Shown piece after piece: positions 43,851 to 55,921 of a stretch of DNA of 64,000 nucleotides. The DNA is from Ligustrum vulgare. Lineage: Eukaryota > Streptophyta > Magnoliopsida > Lamiales > Oleaceae. The translations under genes and the position numbers were made by a program. Where the stretch lies: positions 14,445,352 to 14,509,351 of the forward strand of contig OY743171.1 in the NCBI GenBank assembly GCA_963555705.1, written 5' to 3'. Within the stretch, counting starts at the first letter, position 1, and every line of letters starts with the position of its first letter. The notes under the pieces are model-generated. The model was not told the DNA's origin, did no database searches, and saw only the letters and a program-made list of their open reading frames with translations.

Positions 43851-46279
43851 GTTCGACCTATCTCTTCTCCAGCTCGGAAGTAGCGGCTCCACCTCAATTT
43901 CAACCATTACATTTAACTATTTCATGTCTGTCCAAGTTCAGTTCAACCTAGCAAGCACTATATCAGCTCTCTCAAATTTCTCAATGACATTCGACTTACC
44001 TCAGATCTACCACGGAAGCTCCAATTCTACAATATCCATTCCTTCAGGACCAGCTCGATGTTAATGCCAACTCGTTTGGCCATGTTTAGTTCAACTGCAA
44101 TGATCACTTCCACCACAAAGCTCAGTTTACCGTCTCGTAGCTCAACAAGGCAGTCATGAAGCCTAGTTTAACTTGGTGAATTTCAGCTCATTTATTTGCC
44201 TCCATTTCACCATTTCCAGTTCTACATATAGTCCAATATTTCGTAATGGAGTCCAGCTTGTCCAGTTCCGCCATTCTATCCTTAGTTCAGCCACGACATG
44301 TTCACTTAGATACACTGTTTAACTCCAATTAAGCCAGGTTCAGTCTCATTTCGGTGACGATATATATTCTGCTCCAATCCAATTCCATTTAAAAAAGGGG
44401 CCGCGAAACCCATTTCCCAGCTATTATCGACTCAGCTGGGAAACCATGCAGCTCAAAAAAGAAGCCACTAAGTTCAGAAAAGGTAGTCCTAGATGGGGCA
44501 TGTAGTCCAAAGTTAGCCATGCAGTCCCACTTCCCCGAGTAGCCCAGATAGGTAATGGCAGTCCCACTTCAGCTGTGTAGTCCCAGCTCGACAGTTCGGT
44601 AATTCTCCCATTCCAAGCAATCCGAGTTCGGCAGTTCGACAGTAATGTCCAATTTCGGTTATGGCAGTACAAGTTCGGTAGCTCGCAAGTACAGTCCAAG
44701 TTCAATTATGTCTGAGTTCGACAGCTCAGTATTTCAGTCCCCAGCTCGGCCATGACAGATCAAGGTCAGCAGTTCGGTAGTACAGTCCCCAGCTCGGCCA
44801 TGACAGATCAAGGTCAACAGTTCGGTAGTACAGTCCCCAGCGGTGATGTAGTCCCAATTCGGCCATACAGTTCAAAACTTAAATGCTACAACATACTTTA
44901 ATGCTTTTGAGGTCTTGGAGCAAGAAGATTCAGAGGAATGGATGAAAGTAAATAGGCTGGAAAATCTAAATATTACAGGGACCATTCTGGAAAAACGGGA
45001 ACCTTCGGGGACTAGTTTGAAAAAAATGGAAATGTGGGGGCTGCTGTGCAAAACTCGCAATCTGACACAATTTCACGTTTCTCAGTGTTGAATTTGATCC
45101 TAGACATGAAACTGGTACAGAGATTTATTTGCACAAAAATGGAAGTGTGGGGTTAAAATGCACAATGTCGAAACTTTGGGAGGTATTGTGCAAATTTCAG
45201 AATTTGGGGATAGAAAGATACTATCTCTTATGCTTTTGGTTCAATACTGTAAAAACTTTTTGACAAACTCCCCCCATATAGTCAATGATGCTCTAAGTTT
45301 CATGCTTGCCACTTCGACAAAAGACCCATAAAAAAATCCTGAAAAATCTGATCTCAGGTCCTAGAAGACCTCGGACCTGGAAGAACTCTGCATGAAAAAC
45401 CCGACCTCAAGTTTTGTGTAATCCGAACTCAATTTTGGGAGATCCAAACTCCATATAAGTGAGAATTAGAAGAACTAAAAATAATTCAGGTCTCAAGGGT
45501 TGATAGTTCGGAGGTCATAAAAAGGGAAATCTCTCAAGGAGCCCAAAAGATCAACATTCTTGAAAAGATACTAAAAAAGATCTTAGCTCACAAAGAATGC
45601 CTTAAAGACCAACAAAGGACAGAAGATCTCAAATCTAAATAGATAGTCCATAAAGCCCAAAACATGCAAAGACAAGGACCTCAAAGAATAGAAGAAGCTC
45701 TGAGTTAGACTACGGTCCTCAGATGTTGTGAGCTCGGCTACGGCCCTAAGCTCTCCAACAAAATTCTTGAGTATGGCTACGGCCCTCAGAAGTCCCGAGT
45801 TAGGCTACGGCTTTAAAACTCGACAAGGGAACAAAACCCGACCACTGTTTGGAAAAATTGCTCCGCTGGTACGCCCAACATCCCCTACAGGAGGATAAGA
45901 GCTCAATTCGTCCAAAAATTCCCATGAGAGGATAAAGGACTCATAAGGAGTGTAAGTGCTACACACTTGGAAGAAAAACATGATCCTACGAGAGCATCAG
46001 ATGAACAAAACCTGATCCCGTAAGAGTATTAGAAGGTTCTGAAGGAATAAAAAAAGGTCCGAAAAAGAACAAAAATATTGATAATTTTGCAGAGTCAAAA
46101 TTTCCAAACACAGGACTCGAACTAACGAACTTAAAGTACAAAATTGGATAGGCTCAAGCTTAAGTTTAATCAATAAACCCCCGAGGTACGAGCATCAACA
46201 TATTTCAAGAGCTCCTTAAAAGAAGAAACAATCGCTACTCTAACCCTAGCTTCATCTATGCAATAACACTTTGAGTAAG
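43851..46279 (+). other. Internal remnant of older Gypsy-like element, right part
   Basis: Imperfect short tandem units such as GTCCCCAGCTCGGCCATGAC (44741, 44787) and GGCTACGGCCCT (about 45733, 45775, 45805) dominate. No intact gag or pol frame. This resembles the non-coding 3' region found in large plant Gypsy elements. Confidence 0.45.
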
Positions 46280-46440
46280 CAATTTATATATCTAAGCAAT
46301 AAATGACACTTAATTTCAATAATTTTTATGAGCTATTTTTTTTTTTGAAGTACACAATATTAATTTTGTGTAGACATCAATATATTTCTCACGATTTCTC
46401 TATTCTCCTCACGTATTTAATCCTGTATTCGGTGAACATT
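46280..46440. repeat. Diverged dispersed repeat, copy 3
   Basis: AATGACACTTAATTTCAATA, TTTTTATGAGCTATT, ATTAATTTTGTGTAGACATC and TATTTCTC-CGATTTCT words align with 36300-36480. A tract near 46607 (AATCACAATAATTATAAATG) continues the similarity to 36520, interrupted by inserted sequence. Confidence 0.65.
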
Positions 46441-46779
46441 TATTATAATAAACACAATTTTTAACATCACTTTAAAAACACTTCTTTTTCCTTTCCAATT
46501 TTTAAACACATATCTTACCTAAAAAATACAAATAACACCAATCATTACATGTTATAATAGTTGCCGAACAAAATGTAAGTTTTTTTAATTTCATTGCAAA
46601 ATATTAATCACAATAATTATAAATGCGTGTTTAACTTAAACCCGCGAATATTTGTATTTAACCAATAAAATTATAATTTTGTATATAAAATATATAATGT
46701 GGTTTGTAAAATTTTTGTAGAATGTGTGGTAAATGATATTTTAAATAATGAATATCAAGATGAAATAGACATAAATTAA

Positions 46780-46905
46780 GTAAATTTAAGCTTATGTTTT
46801 TTTAATGCAACTATTACAATTTATAAATCAATCTATAAACAACATAATTTCTTAAACTACATTTTAACCACACATCTTTTCTCAACTTATACGAAACATC
46901 ATTTT
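46780..46905. mobile_element. Copy of dispersed MITE family
   Basis: CAATTTATAAATCAATCTAT with CTACATTTTAACCACACATC matches the family core. Confidence 0.55.
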
Positions 46906-47198
46906 TTTTTAAAAAACTCATTTTCTGTCACATTTTACTAATAAAATAATCTACAAATAAAAAAAAAATCTCTACTTCAAATCTTATATTATAAAAAAAT
47001 TTACTATTTCAAATATCGTCATTTGAAATAATGTGTTATATTATTATTAGCCCCTTGTTTGAAACTCGTCATTTCAAATAATGTGGTTTGCAAAATTTTT
47101 GTAGAATGCACGATTGACGATATTTTGAAGAATGAATATCAAATTACAAAAATATACACAACAAGACCCAAAAAAAAAAAAAAAAGAATAAGAATGTG

Positions 47199-47371
47199 TT
47201 TGGTAAAAGTAAAAAAATGGTTTATAAACATGTTTATGAAGTACACAATTTTTCAAACCACTTTTTAACCACACACATTTTCTCTCTCCAATTTTCAACA
47301 TTACTTTTTATCTCAAAATAAAAAGTAAACCAATTTATAGATCAAAAAGTATTACCAAACGGAGGCTTAAG
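47199..47371. mobile_element. Best-preserved copy of dispersed MITE family
   Basis: Left TGTTTGGTAAAAGT and right complement CCGTTTGGTAATACTTTTTG form imperfect terminal inverted repeats. The core is TTTCAAACCACTTTTTAACC and CTCTCTCCAATTTTCAACA. No coding capacity. Confidence 0.7.
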
Positions 47372-47484
47372 ACAAAAAGAATAAAATAAATAAATAATGT
47401 CAAAAAAAAAAATGAAATGGTTTTGGATGGAACTTTTCGACTTTTATATAGTATAGATATAGATTTGTCATTGGAAAAATATTA

Positions 47485-47530
47485 TTATTAAGCATCTGTT
47501 TGGAAACTCATAATAATAAGTAATTATTAC
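47485..47530. mobile_element. Left part of a MITE copy split by the Tat-type Gypsy
   Basis: TTAAGCATCTGTTTGGAAAC resembles the family terminus (complement of 47371 end). The matching core resumes at 59407-59500, after the Gypsy. Confidence 0.55.
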
Positions 47531-48193
47531 TGTTGAGATCGTACCCAAAATATGAAACGTTGGGCCACCAGTGAGGGCCCAAGGAAGGTCCACGAACTTT
47601 AGCCCATGATCAGAAGTTCAAGATATCCCACCTGGGCCAATGGCTGAGGTGGAAAGGCATACGGGCCCCTCTGGTCGAACTGGTTTATGTCTAGCAGAGA
47701 CGCTTTATGCTTAGCCGAGGTGTTTACGGTAGCGTCTCGGATGCAAGGATGAGACAAGGGATGAAGTCAGAGATGTGACAGGCGCCCATCCCCTACGAAA
47801 TGTAGTAATGATAACGGTCAAAAAGCAAGGTTGTCCCCTCCAAGAGCTAGGGTGAAGACAAGTGTAAAGTATGCCACGTGTCATGATCCGAAACAAAGAG
47901 TTCCTCTATAAATATAGCACTCCTCCCACCTGGTAAAGGGTTAGCATCTTCATACTCTTAACTAAATATATTTTTCTCACTCCCTTTTCTCTCTCTTACA
48001 CACTTATATTTCCCGCACTCAAATTATATTTGTGGAATATGGCCGCTGACTTTGGCATCGGAGTGCAAACGGGAGCCACCTCGGCCCCCTTTGCAAGCTG
48101 ATTATTTGTCATAGTGCGCAGGAGATCCACGTGTTCAAGAGGGAGGAGCTGAGACGTGTTGGTCTAAGGTCCAGCCGGATTTTGTAGTCAACA
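47531..48193 (+). repeat. 5' LTR of Tat-type Gypsy
   Basis: 663 bp. TATAAATA at 47907-47914 (in CCTCTATAAATATAG) is a good TATA box. Confidence 0.93.
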
Positions 48194-48196
48194 TTT

Positions 48197-48210
48197 TGGC
48201 GCCGTATGTG
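48197..48210 (+). promoter_or_regulatory. Primer binding site of Tat-type Gypsy
   Basis: TGGCGCCGTATGTG three bases after the LTR end; TGGCGCC starts are usual in plant Gypsy elements. I do not assign the tRNA. Confidence 0.8.
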
Positions 48211-48300
48211 TGAAGCCATACTGCTAACCACGAAAACGCATGATGAAAAGCCACACATAAAAAAAAAGAAGTTCTTGAAAAAGAGCGGAGAACTGCAAGG

Positions 48301-48545
48301 AGCTTTGAAAGATAAGCTGGTTAACCTTGAAAAAGGCAAGGAGCTTTGAAAGATAAGCTGGTTAACCTTGAAAAAGGCAAGAAACTTTGAAAGATAAGCT
48401 GGTTAACCTTGAAAAAGGCAGGAGCTTTGAAAGATAAGCTTGTTAACCTTGAGAAAGGCTTAGAACTTTGAAACACAAGTTTGTTCACCTTGAAAAAGGC
48501 GTAAAGCTTTGGAATATAAGTTTAACCACTTTGAAAAAGGCTCGA
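48301..48545 (+). repeat. ~41-bp tandem repeats in the Gypsy leader
   Basis: About six units of AGCTTTGAAAGATAAGCTGG TTAACCTTGAAAAAGGCAAG (split here), starting at 48301, 48342, 48383, 48423 and onward with rising divergence. Located between primer site and gag. Confidence 0.9.
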
Positions 48546-48608
48546 AACATTGAGAAAAAGTCCATCTATCCTTGAAAGATAAACTAAAACCAAGAAATTT
48601 CTCTGAAC

Positions 48609-49331
48609 ATGGACGAAAGTGATGGCGATATTAAACCCCGTAGGGGAAGAAGTGGCCGGCACAGCGAGGAGGAGGTTCCTCAAGGACCTCATGAGAACGC
48701 CAATGAGGGAGTGGCACAACCTAACCCACCACCCTGGCACCGTAATCACCGCATGTTGCGAGACATGACTCACATGACGGCCCAAATGCTAGAAATGCAG
48801 AAGCAGCAGATAGAACAGACTGCTGCGATGAATGCCTACATGGCTAGAGGGTGTGTTGTGAACGAGCCCATGATGCCTCCGCAATACCAGCAGCCACATT
48901 ACTCACCATCCGATGCGGCAACTGCCTTGTATTATTATCAAGATCCACAGACATATGCCGAGGTGGAATCCGAGCCCTTCTACGAGGAAGGCCCGGAACA
49001 TGAAGCACATGAAGAACAAGACCAACTCCCAGCTGGACACAGGGAGGCTTCGCCCGCAAAGTCTGGTAGTGTCTTCAGCCGGGTAGGAGGGTTATTTAGA
49101 GGCAAGCGAGGGGGAAAACTGATCAAGGTCGGAAAAATGCAGCTGATCCTAGAAATAGGCAGGAGCGACGCGCTGAAGAAGCGTTGTCGCAGAGTCAAAT
49201 GCATAGGGACCAACATGGTACGGGAGCAAAAAGGTTGGGCCCCGTGCATGAGCCTAGGAATAGGCAGGAAAGAAGAGCCGAAGCAGTTCAGACCAAATCT
49301 TGTAACGAGTTACCGACCCATGAAAGGCTAA
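48609..49331 (+). pseudogene. Gypsy gag N-terminal part, frame-shifted
   Basis: ATG at 48609 opens 240 codons; the first ~170 are the gag N-terminal region (RMLRDMTHMTAQMLEMQKQQ, RVGGLFRGKRGG). The true gag then continues in another frame (open from before 49184), so one base is gained or lost, most likely in the GGGGGAAAA run near 49107-49116. The last ~65 codons of this ORF are out-of-frame. Confidence 0.75.
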
Positions 49332-52297
49332 ATTACGGCCGAGTTTGGCCACCACAAAGGCAAGAGTACGCTCCGCCGCCCTACGAACAACACCATGACC
49401 CACTATATTCTGGTCATGAAGAGAACAGTAAACTACCCTCATACGAGCTGGATGAGGAAGAGGAAATAAGTCCCTTCACGGAGGGCCTCCGTAGGTACCG
49501 AGTGCCTCATGACTTTGAAATTCCAGAAATAGCCAAATATTCTGGCCGAGGTGACCCTGACGATCACCTGTTAAATTACCGCGCTAGCATGGTGAAATGC
49601 AAAGCCTTCGCCTTAATCCTTGAGGGAAGTACGATGCGATGGTACAAGAAACTCCCTCCTGGTAGCATCCACAGTTGGAGAGATCTGAAAACGGACTTTA
49701 AAAATGGCTTTGTTTCCTCCAGGCCTGGCCAGCTCCCACTCCAACGCCTTCAGGATCTAAGGCAAGGAAGGGATGAATCTTTGAAAAGTTACCTAACTCG
49801 GTTTACTGAAGAGATGCACATTTGTGAAAATATCACTGAGGCGGAGATGTTTTCCGCTTTGAAAGGGGGGCTAGTTATGACGAGCATGTTTTGGAGGGAT
49901 GTCCGGAGTAGGAAACCAAGGGATTACAATGCCCTAGTAGACCTGATGAAGGAGGAGATTGTATCAGAAGAAATGGCTAGGGCCAGAGACAACAACCCCC
50001 AAGGGAGATACAATCTTGGGTATTCTAATGAAGCAAACCTCAAGAAAGGAGGAAGTAAGGATAGGATCGGCAGTAACCGAGGTGGAGCGCCGCGTCCATT
50101 TCCAAGGACAGGGTCTAGCTATGCCACAGAAATCACGGAAGCTATCCCTCACTTACACTCCAACACTCCTTCCCAGAATCCTCCCACGGTTCAAGGAAGG
50201 ATGGAAGGTAGCCGGAGTGGAAAGCAGCTCTTGATTGGGGCTTACTGTGCCTACCACATATATTACGATCATGCAACAGAAGATTGCAGGGAAATTCACA
50301 TGTTAGCTGACCAAAAGGCGCAGGGAAAAGGGGGAAGTGATTTCTCCCCCGATACGGGGAGAACTCAAAAATCCGGTGGCCAGAAGTTCAACCGAGCTGA
50401 CAGGAGAGCCCCGTGGAAGAACTCGACTAAAGAAATGATTGACAATCGTCAAAGAGATAGGAATAAGGGCCAGGAAACTGCCCCGGCACATGCTAAAGAT
50501 ACACGGGAACCATCTATGCCTGTGGCCGACCTTCCTATTCGTGAAATCGATACAATATTGGGAGGCCCCCACCCAGGTGGGAGCACAAAAAACTCCCAAA
50601 AGAGGTATATCAGAGAGGCCAAGCAGCCCGCCAACGTGAATTACCATATCCATTCACATCCTGTTGGGATGCCTCGGACAGAATCTATCACATTTACCCA
50701 AGATGATGCCATTGGAGTACACTTCCCACACAATGATGCATTGGTTATCAGGGTAGTGGTGGCCCAAAATGGGTTGTCATGGATGATGGTGAATGATGGT
50801 ACCTCGGTAAATGTGATTTACGGGGTAACTTTCGATAAAATGGGGATCAGCACTCCACTCATTCCAGTCCCGGATCCAATATACGGATTCACGGGGGACA
50901 TCATAACCCTCAGAGGATCCATAACCCTTATGACTGAAGTAGGGAAAGCACCCACTCTCTCCAGAATCCCCATGGAACTCTTGGTTGTTGACAAAATCTC
51001 CTCCTATCATGGCTCAATTGGGAGACCAGGTCTCATTGACTTGGGAGCTGCAACACATACAAAGTACATTTGCATGAAGTTCCCCACGGAACATGGTGTT
51101 GCAACTATAAGGGGGAGCCAAACTGAATCGCGGGCCTGTTACACAAACGCAATCCGAAAGTTTCAGGACCGAAGCTTGAACATGATTAGAGATGTGGCAA
51201 TGGTAGAAGCCGCTCCAGACCCTGAAAGACTGGGTGGAGGACCCTCAGAAATTGAGGATATTTCGATGACGCTGGAAGAAGATTTGGCAGATCTGGACCC
51301 AAGAATGGTAGGAGACAATTGCTCCACCCCGGCCGAAAGGTTAGAATGCTTCGGTGTAGATCCACTTGATCTAATCAAGGAACTGCAGATCGGATTAGAT
51401 TCACCGTTTGAATACAAAAATCAATTGAAGAGCTTCTTACTTGAAAACCTCGATGTATTCGCATGGAAGCATAGTGACATGGTTGGGATCGATCCTAAAG
51501 AGGCCTGTCACAGACTCCAACTTGATCCCCGAAGCCCCGGGCATAGGCAAAAGAGAAGACCTATGAGTTCTGACAAGTATGAGGCCTTGAAAGACGAGGT
51601 CACGAAGCTGTTGAAAAATGGCTTCATCAGAGAGTCTCGCTATCCGAAGTGGGTATCAAACCCTGTTTTGGTACCAAAACACAATGGGAAACTGAGGGTA
51701 TGTATTGATTTTTCAAACTTGAACCAGGCATGTCCCAAAGACAGTTTTCCACTGCCTCGGATTGATCAGTTGGTTGACTCCACAACGAGACATGAACTGC
51801 TGAGATTTATGGATGCCTACTCCGGGTACAATCAAATCCCCATGTATGAATCAGACGAGGAGCATACTTCATTTATTACAGATAGAGGACTCTATTGCTT
51901 CAAAGTTATACCATTCGACTTGAAAAATGCGGGAAATTGCATGTTTTCAGAACAATTAGGAAACACCATGGAGGTATATGTTGACGACATGCTGGTCAAA
52001 AGCATGGTCGCCACTGATCATATCCGCCATTTGTCAGAGGCCTTCGGTGTTTTGAGGAAATACCGAATGAAGCTCAACTCGACGAAGTGCGCTTTTGGGG
52101 TAGCATCTGGAGAATTTCTTGGATTCATGGTAAATAAGAGGGGAATCGAAGCTAATCCTGATAAAATCAATGCTTTGTTAAGCATGCAATCGCCTCGAAA
52201 TCCAAAAGAGGTGCAAAGCTTAACGGGGAGAATTGCGGCCTTGAATCGATTCGTTTCCAAATCCACTGACAAATGCTTACCGTTTTTAAGGTCCTGA
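49117..52297 (+). pseudogene. Gypsy gag core, protease and reverse transcriptase
   Basis: Continuous frame (ORF start 49184). The retrotransposon gag domain begins around FEIPEIAKYSGRGDPDDHLL and contains MRWYKKLPPGSI and LTRFTEEMH. The protease region reads VNDGTSVNVIYG (about residue 537), where relatives have V-D-x-G-[ST]-S, so the catalytic Asp position appears to be Asn. Reverse transcriptase contains RPMSSDKYEALKDEV, RVCIDFSNLNQACPKDSFPL, DAYSGYNQIPM and YVDD (932-935). Between FDLKNAG and MFSEQLG roughly seven or eight residues normally present are missing, an in-frame deletion. The frame ends at a stop in GTCCTGA just before a 13-G run. Confidence 0.85.
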
Positions 52298-53181
52298 AGG
52301 GGGGGGGGGGGAAGCAATTTCAATGGACACCAGAATGCGAGTAGGCTTTTTCTGACCTGAAAGCATCTTTGGGACAGCCCCCATTGCTATCAAAACCGAA
52401 GGCTGGCTAGCCTCTCTACCTGTAATTAGCTGTATCCAAAGAGGCTATTAGCTCGGTCTTGGTCAGAGAGGAGGATGGGAATCAGTTCCCAGTATATTAT
52501 GTAAGCAAAGCCATGCTAGATTCCGAGACACGTTATCCAGATATGGAGAAACTTGCTCTCTCGTTGATCACAGCCTCTCGCAAACTTCGTCCCTACTTTC
52601 AGTCACACTCCATACGCGTGCTCACCAAATTTCCCATGAGACAAGTGTTGCAAAAACCAGATGTATCTGGGAGGTTACTGAAGTGGGCGATTGAAATCAG
52701 CTAGTTCGACCTACATTATGCGTCTCGGACGGCTGTAAAGGGTCAAGCGTTGGCAGATTTCATAGTCGAATTCACACATCCACCGGAGGTCGAGATGGTT
52801 GATAACACGGATGACAGCCGAGAGTGGAAATTGTTCGTTGATGGGTCCTCGGCTGAGGGATGATCCGGTGCGGGAATATTGCTAATAAGCCCAGAAGGAT
52901 TCAAACTACATAGTGCGATTCGCTTTGACTTCAAAGCCTCAAACAATGTTGCTGAATACGAGGCGTTGTTAGCGGGGCTAAGACTTGCAAAATCCTTGAA
53001 GATTAAGTCCGTAGTGGCGAATAGTGATTCGCAGCTCGTTGTGAGTCAGTTTAATGGGCAATTTTCTGCCAAAGAGCCTGCTATGGTCGCTTACTTGAAG
53101 AAAGTAAGAGATTTGACTGTGCACTTCGGAAAAATGGAGTTATAGCACATTCCCAGAACTGAAAATTCCAACGTCGATGCT
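52298..53181 (+). pseudogene. Gypsy RNase H region, broken by stops
   Basis: A long G-run (52300-52312) shifts the frame. RNase H-like segments continue in 52459-52704 (YYVSKAMLDSETRYPDMEKL) and 52879-53145 (ASNNVAEYEALLAGLRLAKS). In-frame stops occur near 52341, 52427, 52702, 52861 and 53143, mostly explainable as C-to-T or G-to-A changes in Gln, Trp or Ser codons. FVDGSSAEG and the NVAEYEALL core are still readable. Confidence 0.85.
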
Positions 53182-54624
53182 TTGTCCAAACTAGCAAGCA
53201 GCAGTGATTTAGAGCTCCATAATCTGATCCCAGTTGAGCACATGTTGACTTCCTCTATTGAGCCAGGGCCGAAGATTTTGGCAGTAGAAGAAGAGGGATC
53301 CTGGATGCATCCCATGATCGCGTATTTGAAGCATCAGACAGTGCCAAACGAGCCAGAGACAGCTCGAAAATTGCAAAAATACGCTGTGAATTTCATACTC
53401 TTGGATGACTTGCTTTATAAATGGAGTTACACCTCCCCCTTGCTGAGGTGTGTGGGGCTAGAGGAAGGACGGTATGTAATGAAAGAAACCCATGAAGGCA
53501 TACATGGCAACCACGCCGGGGCGTTATCTCTGGCCCGAAAAGCCCTTAAACAGGGATATTTTTGGCCTACTATGCGAAAGGACTCCCATGACTTCGTGCG
53601 CAAGTGCGATAAATGCCAAAGGCATGCAACCATACCACATCAGCCGCATCACAAGGTAACTGTGGTAACTAGCCCTTGGCCTTTCGCGAAGTGGGGGGTC
53701 GATATTATTGGTCCTATGCCTAGGGGTGCTGGTAATAATTGCTTTGCGATAGTAGCAATTGACTACTTCACCAAGTGGGTCGAGGCGGAACCTCTGATGA
53801 GAATCACCGAGGCCAACACCACCAAGTTCATTTGGAAGAATGTCATATGCCGGTTCAGAATACCACACTCACTGGTTAGTGACAATGCAAAACAGTTTAA
53901 AAACAGAAGCATAGATGAGTTGTGCGACGATTTAGGAATTAAGAAACTGTTCTCATCTCCACATCACCCACAGGCTAACGGACAGGTCGAAGCCGTGAAC
54001 AAGACCATAAAAAATACCCTGAAAAGGAAGTTGGAGTCCAAAAAGGGTGCATGGGTAGATGAACTCCCACAAGTACTCTGGGCACTTCGAACCACTTCGC
54101 ACACTGCTACTGGTGAAACACCTTTCTCGTTGGCATATGGAGCCGAGGCGGTATGTCCTGTTGAAATCGGGATCCCTTCTCTTCGTCAAATTCATTACGA
54201 CGAAGTGAGAAACGAGGAAGCACAAAGGGCTAGTTTGGATTTCCTTATGGAAAAACGGAATGATTCCCAAGTGGTGATGACCAGGTACCAGAAAAAGATG
54301 GCTCGATATTACAACAAAAGGGTAAAGAGTCGACGCTTTCATGTTGGGGACTTAGTCCTCAAAAAGGTTCTTCCTTCAACTCAAGAACCAGGAGTAGGGA
54401 CTTTAGTTCCTAATTGGGAAGACCCTTATAAAGTCTTTGCCGAGGTGGTACCCGGAACGTACATGATCGAGGACTTATCCGGGTACCTTTATGTAATCCT
54501 TGGAACACGGACCACCTTCGTCGCTATTTTCAATAAATCAAATTCCACTTTAATGAGTACAACATTATTATATAATTTTATGAAATCGTTAGTAAGTTAC
54601 ATTGAGGATTATACCAATTCCTAA
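53182..54624 (+). CDS. Gypsy integrase, open frame of 480 codons
   Basis: An HHCC zinc-binding motif (THEGIHGNHAGALSLARKAL, then KCDKCQRHA) precedes the catalytic core with D174 (WGVDIIGP), D234 (SLVSDNAKQF) and E270 (GQVEAVNKT), exact DD35E spacing. GAEAVCPVEIGIPS and YNKRVKSRRFHVGDLVL follow. The last ~40 codons do not match the usual C-terminus (expected after EDLSG), so another frameshift lies near 54480. The ORF lacks its own start; it is the 3' part of a broken pol. Confidence 0.88.
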   Translation: MSKLASSSDLELHNLIPVEHMLTSSIEPGPKILAVEEEGSWMHPMIAYLKHQTVPNEPETARKLQKYAVNFILLDDLLYKWSYTSPLLRCVGLEEGRYVMKETHEGIHGNHAGALSLARKALKQGYFWPTMRKDSHDFVRKCDKCQRHATIPHQPHHKVTVVTSPWPFAKWGVDIIGPMPRGAGNNCFAIVAIDYFTKWVEAEPLMRITEANTTKFIWKNVICRFRIPHSLVSDNAKQFKNRSIDELCDDLGIKKLFSSPHHPQANGQVEAVNKTIKNTLKRKLESKKGAWVDELPQVLWALRTTSHTATGETPFSLAYGAEAVCPVEIGIPSLRQIHYDEVRNEEAQRASLDFLMEKRNDSQVVMTRYQKKMARYYNKRVKSRRFHVGDLVLKKVLPSTQEPGVGTLVPNWEDPYKVFAEVVPGTYMIEDLSGYLYVILGTRTTFVAIFNKSNSTLMSTTLLYNFMKSLVSYIEDYTNS

Positions 54625-55144
54625 TTAGATAAACACAATGGATAAACACAAATTCCAAGATTATTTTGGTTATAACACCATAAGTCTACGCAATGCATGA
54701 AGTTTGTTAAAAACAAGGGACTCTTATAAGCCTACACTGCGATCACTGCATAAGGATTGGGAGTGTTAGTACAATCAAAGGGAGTTCATACAAAATTGCA
54801 TACACAGGCCTTACAAAGTGTGATTTAGATACGTTCAAATGTTTGTCAAAATCAGATCTAACTGGTAAACATGAATGCCTCAAACCACTCAGATCTGAGG
54901 CACTATACTCATTAACTATGCAATACGTTTAAAAGACATCTGCGTTTGGAAGCGTCCACACTTAAACAAATAAGGACATGCAAACTAAGGCATTAAACTA
55001 AAAATGGAAGACCATCGCATTCATAAAGGTAAAGTATATACAAATTGAATGGGTGTTACATTTACAAAATCAGGTGCCATTGCACTTACAAAAAAAAAAA
55101 AAAAAAAAAAAAAATTACAGCAAAAAGGCAAATACAAAGTGGGA
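54625..55144. other. Spacer between integrase and antisense ORF
   Basis: Non-coding spacer with a long A-run at about 55091-55113 (T-run on -). It should contain the 3' end/termination region for the antisense transcript; no clear polyadenylation site assigned. Confidence 0.4.
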
Positions 55145-55892
55145 TCACTGCGGAGGGACATCCTCTGAAGAGCCTTTGTCTTGAGGTTCGGGGTACAGGG
55201 CTTCAATAGAGGACATGTCCAGGGTTGGGAAAGCTTCTTTCATGTCATCCAAAGCCATCCTGGCCCCTATCTTCCCTAAAACCCTCTGAATGGCCTCGTA
55301 TTCTGGGGTCTCTTCAAAAGTGTCCTTAAAGTTCTGGACAGCCTCAGACACTCTGGTACTTAAAGCGTTCTCCACCCGTGTCGTGACGGTTTGCTCCAGA
55401 ACCTCCATAATCCTTGTTTGCATGTGCCCTTCTAAAGAGGCAAGGTCCTCCTCCGCCTTTGCCTTAGCCTCCAGCTCCCTCCCCAATTTTTCGTTAGCTG
55501 CTGCCACCTCAGCTTCCAGCTTGGACTTGGCTGCATTAGCGGCGGTCAGAGCCTCAGATGTGATAGACTGTGCACGGTTGGAATCATCTAGTTTCTTGCA
55601 CAAAGCCGCCACGTCTGACTCAGAGGCCTGGAGGTCGTGTTTCAACTTATCATTATCCTCCTGGAGGCGCTTAGTGTTGGCCCTCTCCTCGGAAGAGGAT
55701 TTGCGGGCTATAGACAGCTGAGCTTTGAGGTTGTTAATTTTCTTCAGCATGTTGTCCGCATGCCGAAGAGCAGTCTCAGCGTCTCTCTTATCCCGCTGCG
55801 CTTCCTCTACGGAGGACTCCACCTCATCAATAAGGGCCAGCGCCCTGGCGTTCATTGCTTTGGCAGCGAGCAGCTTCCAGGACGGGCTGACA
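55145..55892 (-). CDS. Antisense ORF, C-terminal coiled-coil exon
   Basis: An open frame of 236 codons from ATG 55855, likely extended upstream to an acceptor CTTCCAG at 55893. Heptad-rich Ala/Lys/Glu composition (MNARALALIDEVESSVEEAQ, KSKLEAEVAAANEKLGRELE) predicts a long coiled coil. It ends with an acidic tail and TGA. In Tat-type antisense proteins the conserved N-terminal domain is typically followed by such a coiled-coil C-terminus. Uninterrupted here. Confidence 0.75.
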
Positions 55893-55921
55893 CTGGAAGA
55901 AAAGGCAGATTAGCCCTCTGT

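Noticed and set aside
55290..55721. 143-codon + strand ORF, Ser/Ala-rich
   Set aside because: Shadow of the antisense coiled-coil exon.
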